Shown here: positions 5,541-5,997 of the stretch, piece after piece
Layout of the letters: each line of letters begins with the position of its first letter
How positions within the stretch are numbered: position 1 is the first letter of the stretch
NCBI GenBank assembly: GCA_018830745.1
Contig: JAHJRU010000245.1
Span: forward strand, 1-5,997
Length of the DNA stretch: 5,997 nucleotides
Source of the DNA: Chloroflexota bacterium
GTDB lineage: Bacteria; Chloroflexota; Dehalococcoidia; Dehalococcoidales; JAHJRU01
Direction of reading: 5' to 3'
The notes under the pieces: model-generated
Databases searched by the model: none
What the model saw: only the letters and a program-made list of their open reading frames with translations
Told to the model about the DNA's origin: nothing
Translations under genes and position numbers: made by a program

Positions 5541-5997
5541 CTAGTAATACCGCTCTCTACGCCTGAAGATGTAACCGGCTATGAGTCCCGCTATCATACC
5601 GCCAAGGTGCGCCTGCCAGGCTATCCCGGGGAAAAAAGAGAGTATCAGGAAGCCGCCGGCAATGGCTGCCCACAGGGGAATCGGGGCGGGGATGGGGAAG
5701 ATGATGACCCTTGTTCTGGGGCGCAGCATCGCCAGTGCGCCGCCAACGGCAAAAACGGCTCCCGAAGCACCCACAGCTACGGAGAAAGGTGAGGCTAAAA
5801 GAACGTAGAGGATGCCTCCCAGTATCCCCCCGCCGAAGTAGACGGCGAAGAACCTGTTCTCACCGACCAGGCTGATTATATTCTGGCCAAAGAAGAAGAG
5901 GGTGAACATATTAGCCATGACATGCCACAGACCGGCGTGAATAAACATGCTGGTTATGATAGTCCACGGTCTATCGAGGAAGAGCGCGGGCGTCAGG
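5541..5997 (-). CDS. Rhomboid family intramembrane serine protease (N-terminus cut by window edge)
   Basis: The frame stays open to the right edge. The Met at 5946-5948 is internal, because upstream codons continue the family pattern LTPALFLDRPWTIITS just before MFIHAGLWH. The start lies outside. Counting from that Met, HVMANM at 9-14 carries the conserved His9 and Asn13, GASGAV at 60-65 carries the nucleophile Ser62, and WQAHLGG at 111-117 carries the dyad partner His114. The Ser-His spacing of 52 is close to that of E. coli GlpG. Five hydrophobic segments are visible, and the first membrane helix is presumably off the window. The C-terminus is a basic cytoplasmic RRRERYY. Rhomboids cut transmembrane proteins near the outer face of the bilayer. 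The substrate is unknown. The gene converges on the carbonic anhydrase-like gene with a 15-base gap and no visible terminator. Confidence 0.93.
   Translation of the reverse strand, partial: LTPALFLDRPWTIITSMFIHAGLWHVMANMFTLFFFGQNIISLVGENRFFAVYFGGGILGGILYVLLASPFSVAVGASGAVFAVGGALAMLRPRTRVIIFPIPAPIPLWAAIAGGFLILSFFPGIAWQAHLGGMIAGLIAGYIFRRRERYY

Overview
The window looks like chromosomal DNA of a free-living bacterium with moderate G+C (about half, by eye). The best guess is a Chloroflexota/Dehalococcoidia-type anaerobe. That rests on family resemblance only: a TIGR04076-type small protein, a VAO-like FAD oxidoreductase, a NYN/LabA protein and an M50-CBS protease of styles I associate with that group. 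No rRNA or other phylogenetic marker is present, so the assignment is tentative. I see no rRNA, tRNA, CRISPR array, transposase or phage gene.

Layout. (1) 1-1396, minus: a long FAD-linked oxidoreductase gene, open through the left edge, so its C-terminus is missing. (2) 1397-1614: a divergent intergenic region with one plausible sigma-70-type promoter facing each way. (3) 1615-1869, plus: an 84-residue TIGR04076-family protein of unknown function with conserved Cys/His positions. (4) 1870-2057: a convergent gap holding an intrinsic terminator that reads on the minus strand and serves the next gene. (5) 2058-2429, minus: a solitary type IV pilin-like protein. (6) 2430-2861: a 430-base region without an intact gene. 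It contains a perfect 13-bp inverted repeat, a second compact hairpin and an AT-rich dyad region. (7) 2862-3058, plus: a decayed gene for a small Cro/C1-type (XRE) HTH regulator, with three single-base indels and one amber codon. (8) 3045-4822, minus: an M50 site-2-type protease with two CBS domains, followed by a NYN-domain (LabA/DUF88-like) putative RNase, probably one operon behind a good promoter at 4871-4899. (9) 4971-5525, plus: a gamma-class carbonic anhydrase-like left-handed beta-helix protein. (10) 5541-5997, minus: a rhomboid intramembrane serine protease, cut at the right edge.

How the parts relate. The M50-CBS and NYN genes are the only clear operon. A membrane protease with a nucleotide-sensing module beside a putative RNase suggests a regulatory or stress role, but the sequence names no substrate. 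The rhomboid gene puts a second intramembrane protease within 1 kb, separated by the carbonic anhydrase-like gene. The other genes look independently transcribed.

The most notable non-routine items are the regulator pseudogene and the structured leader upstream of the pilin. I see no clearly new multi-gene system.
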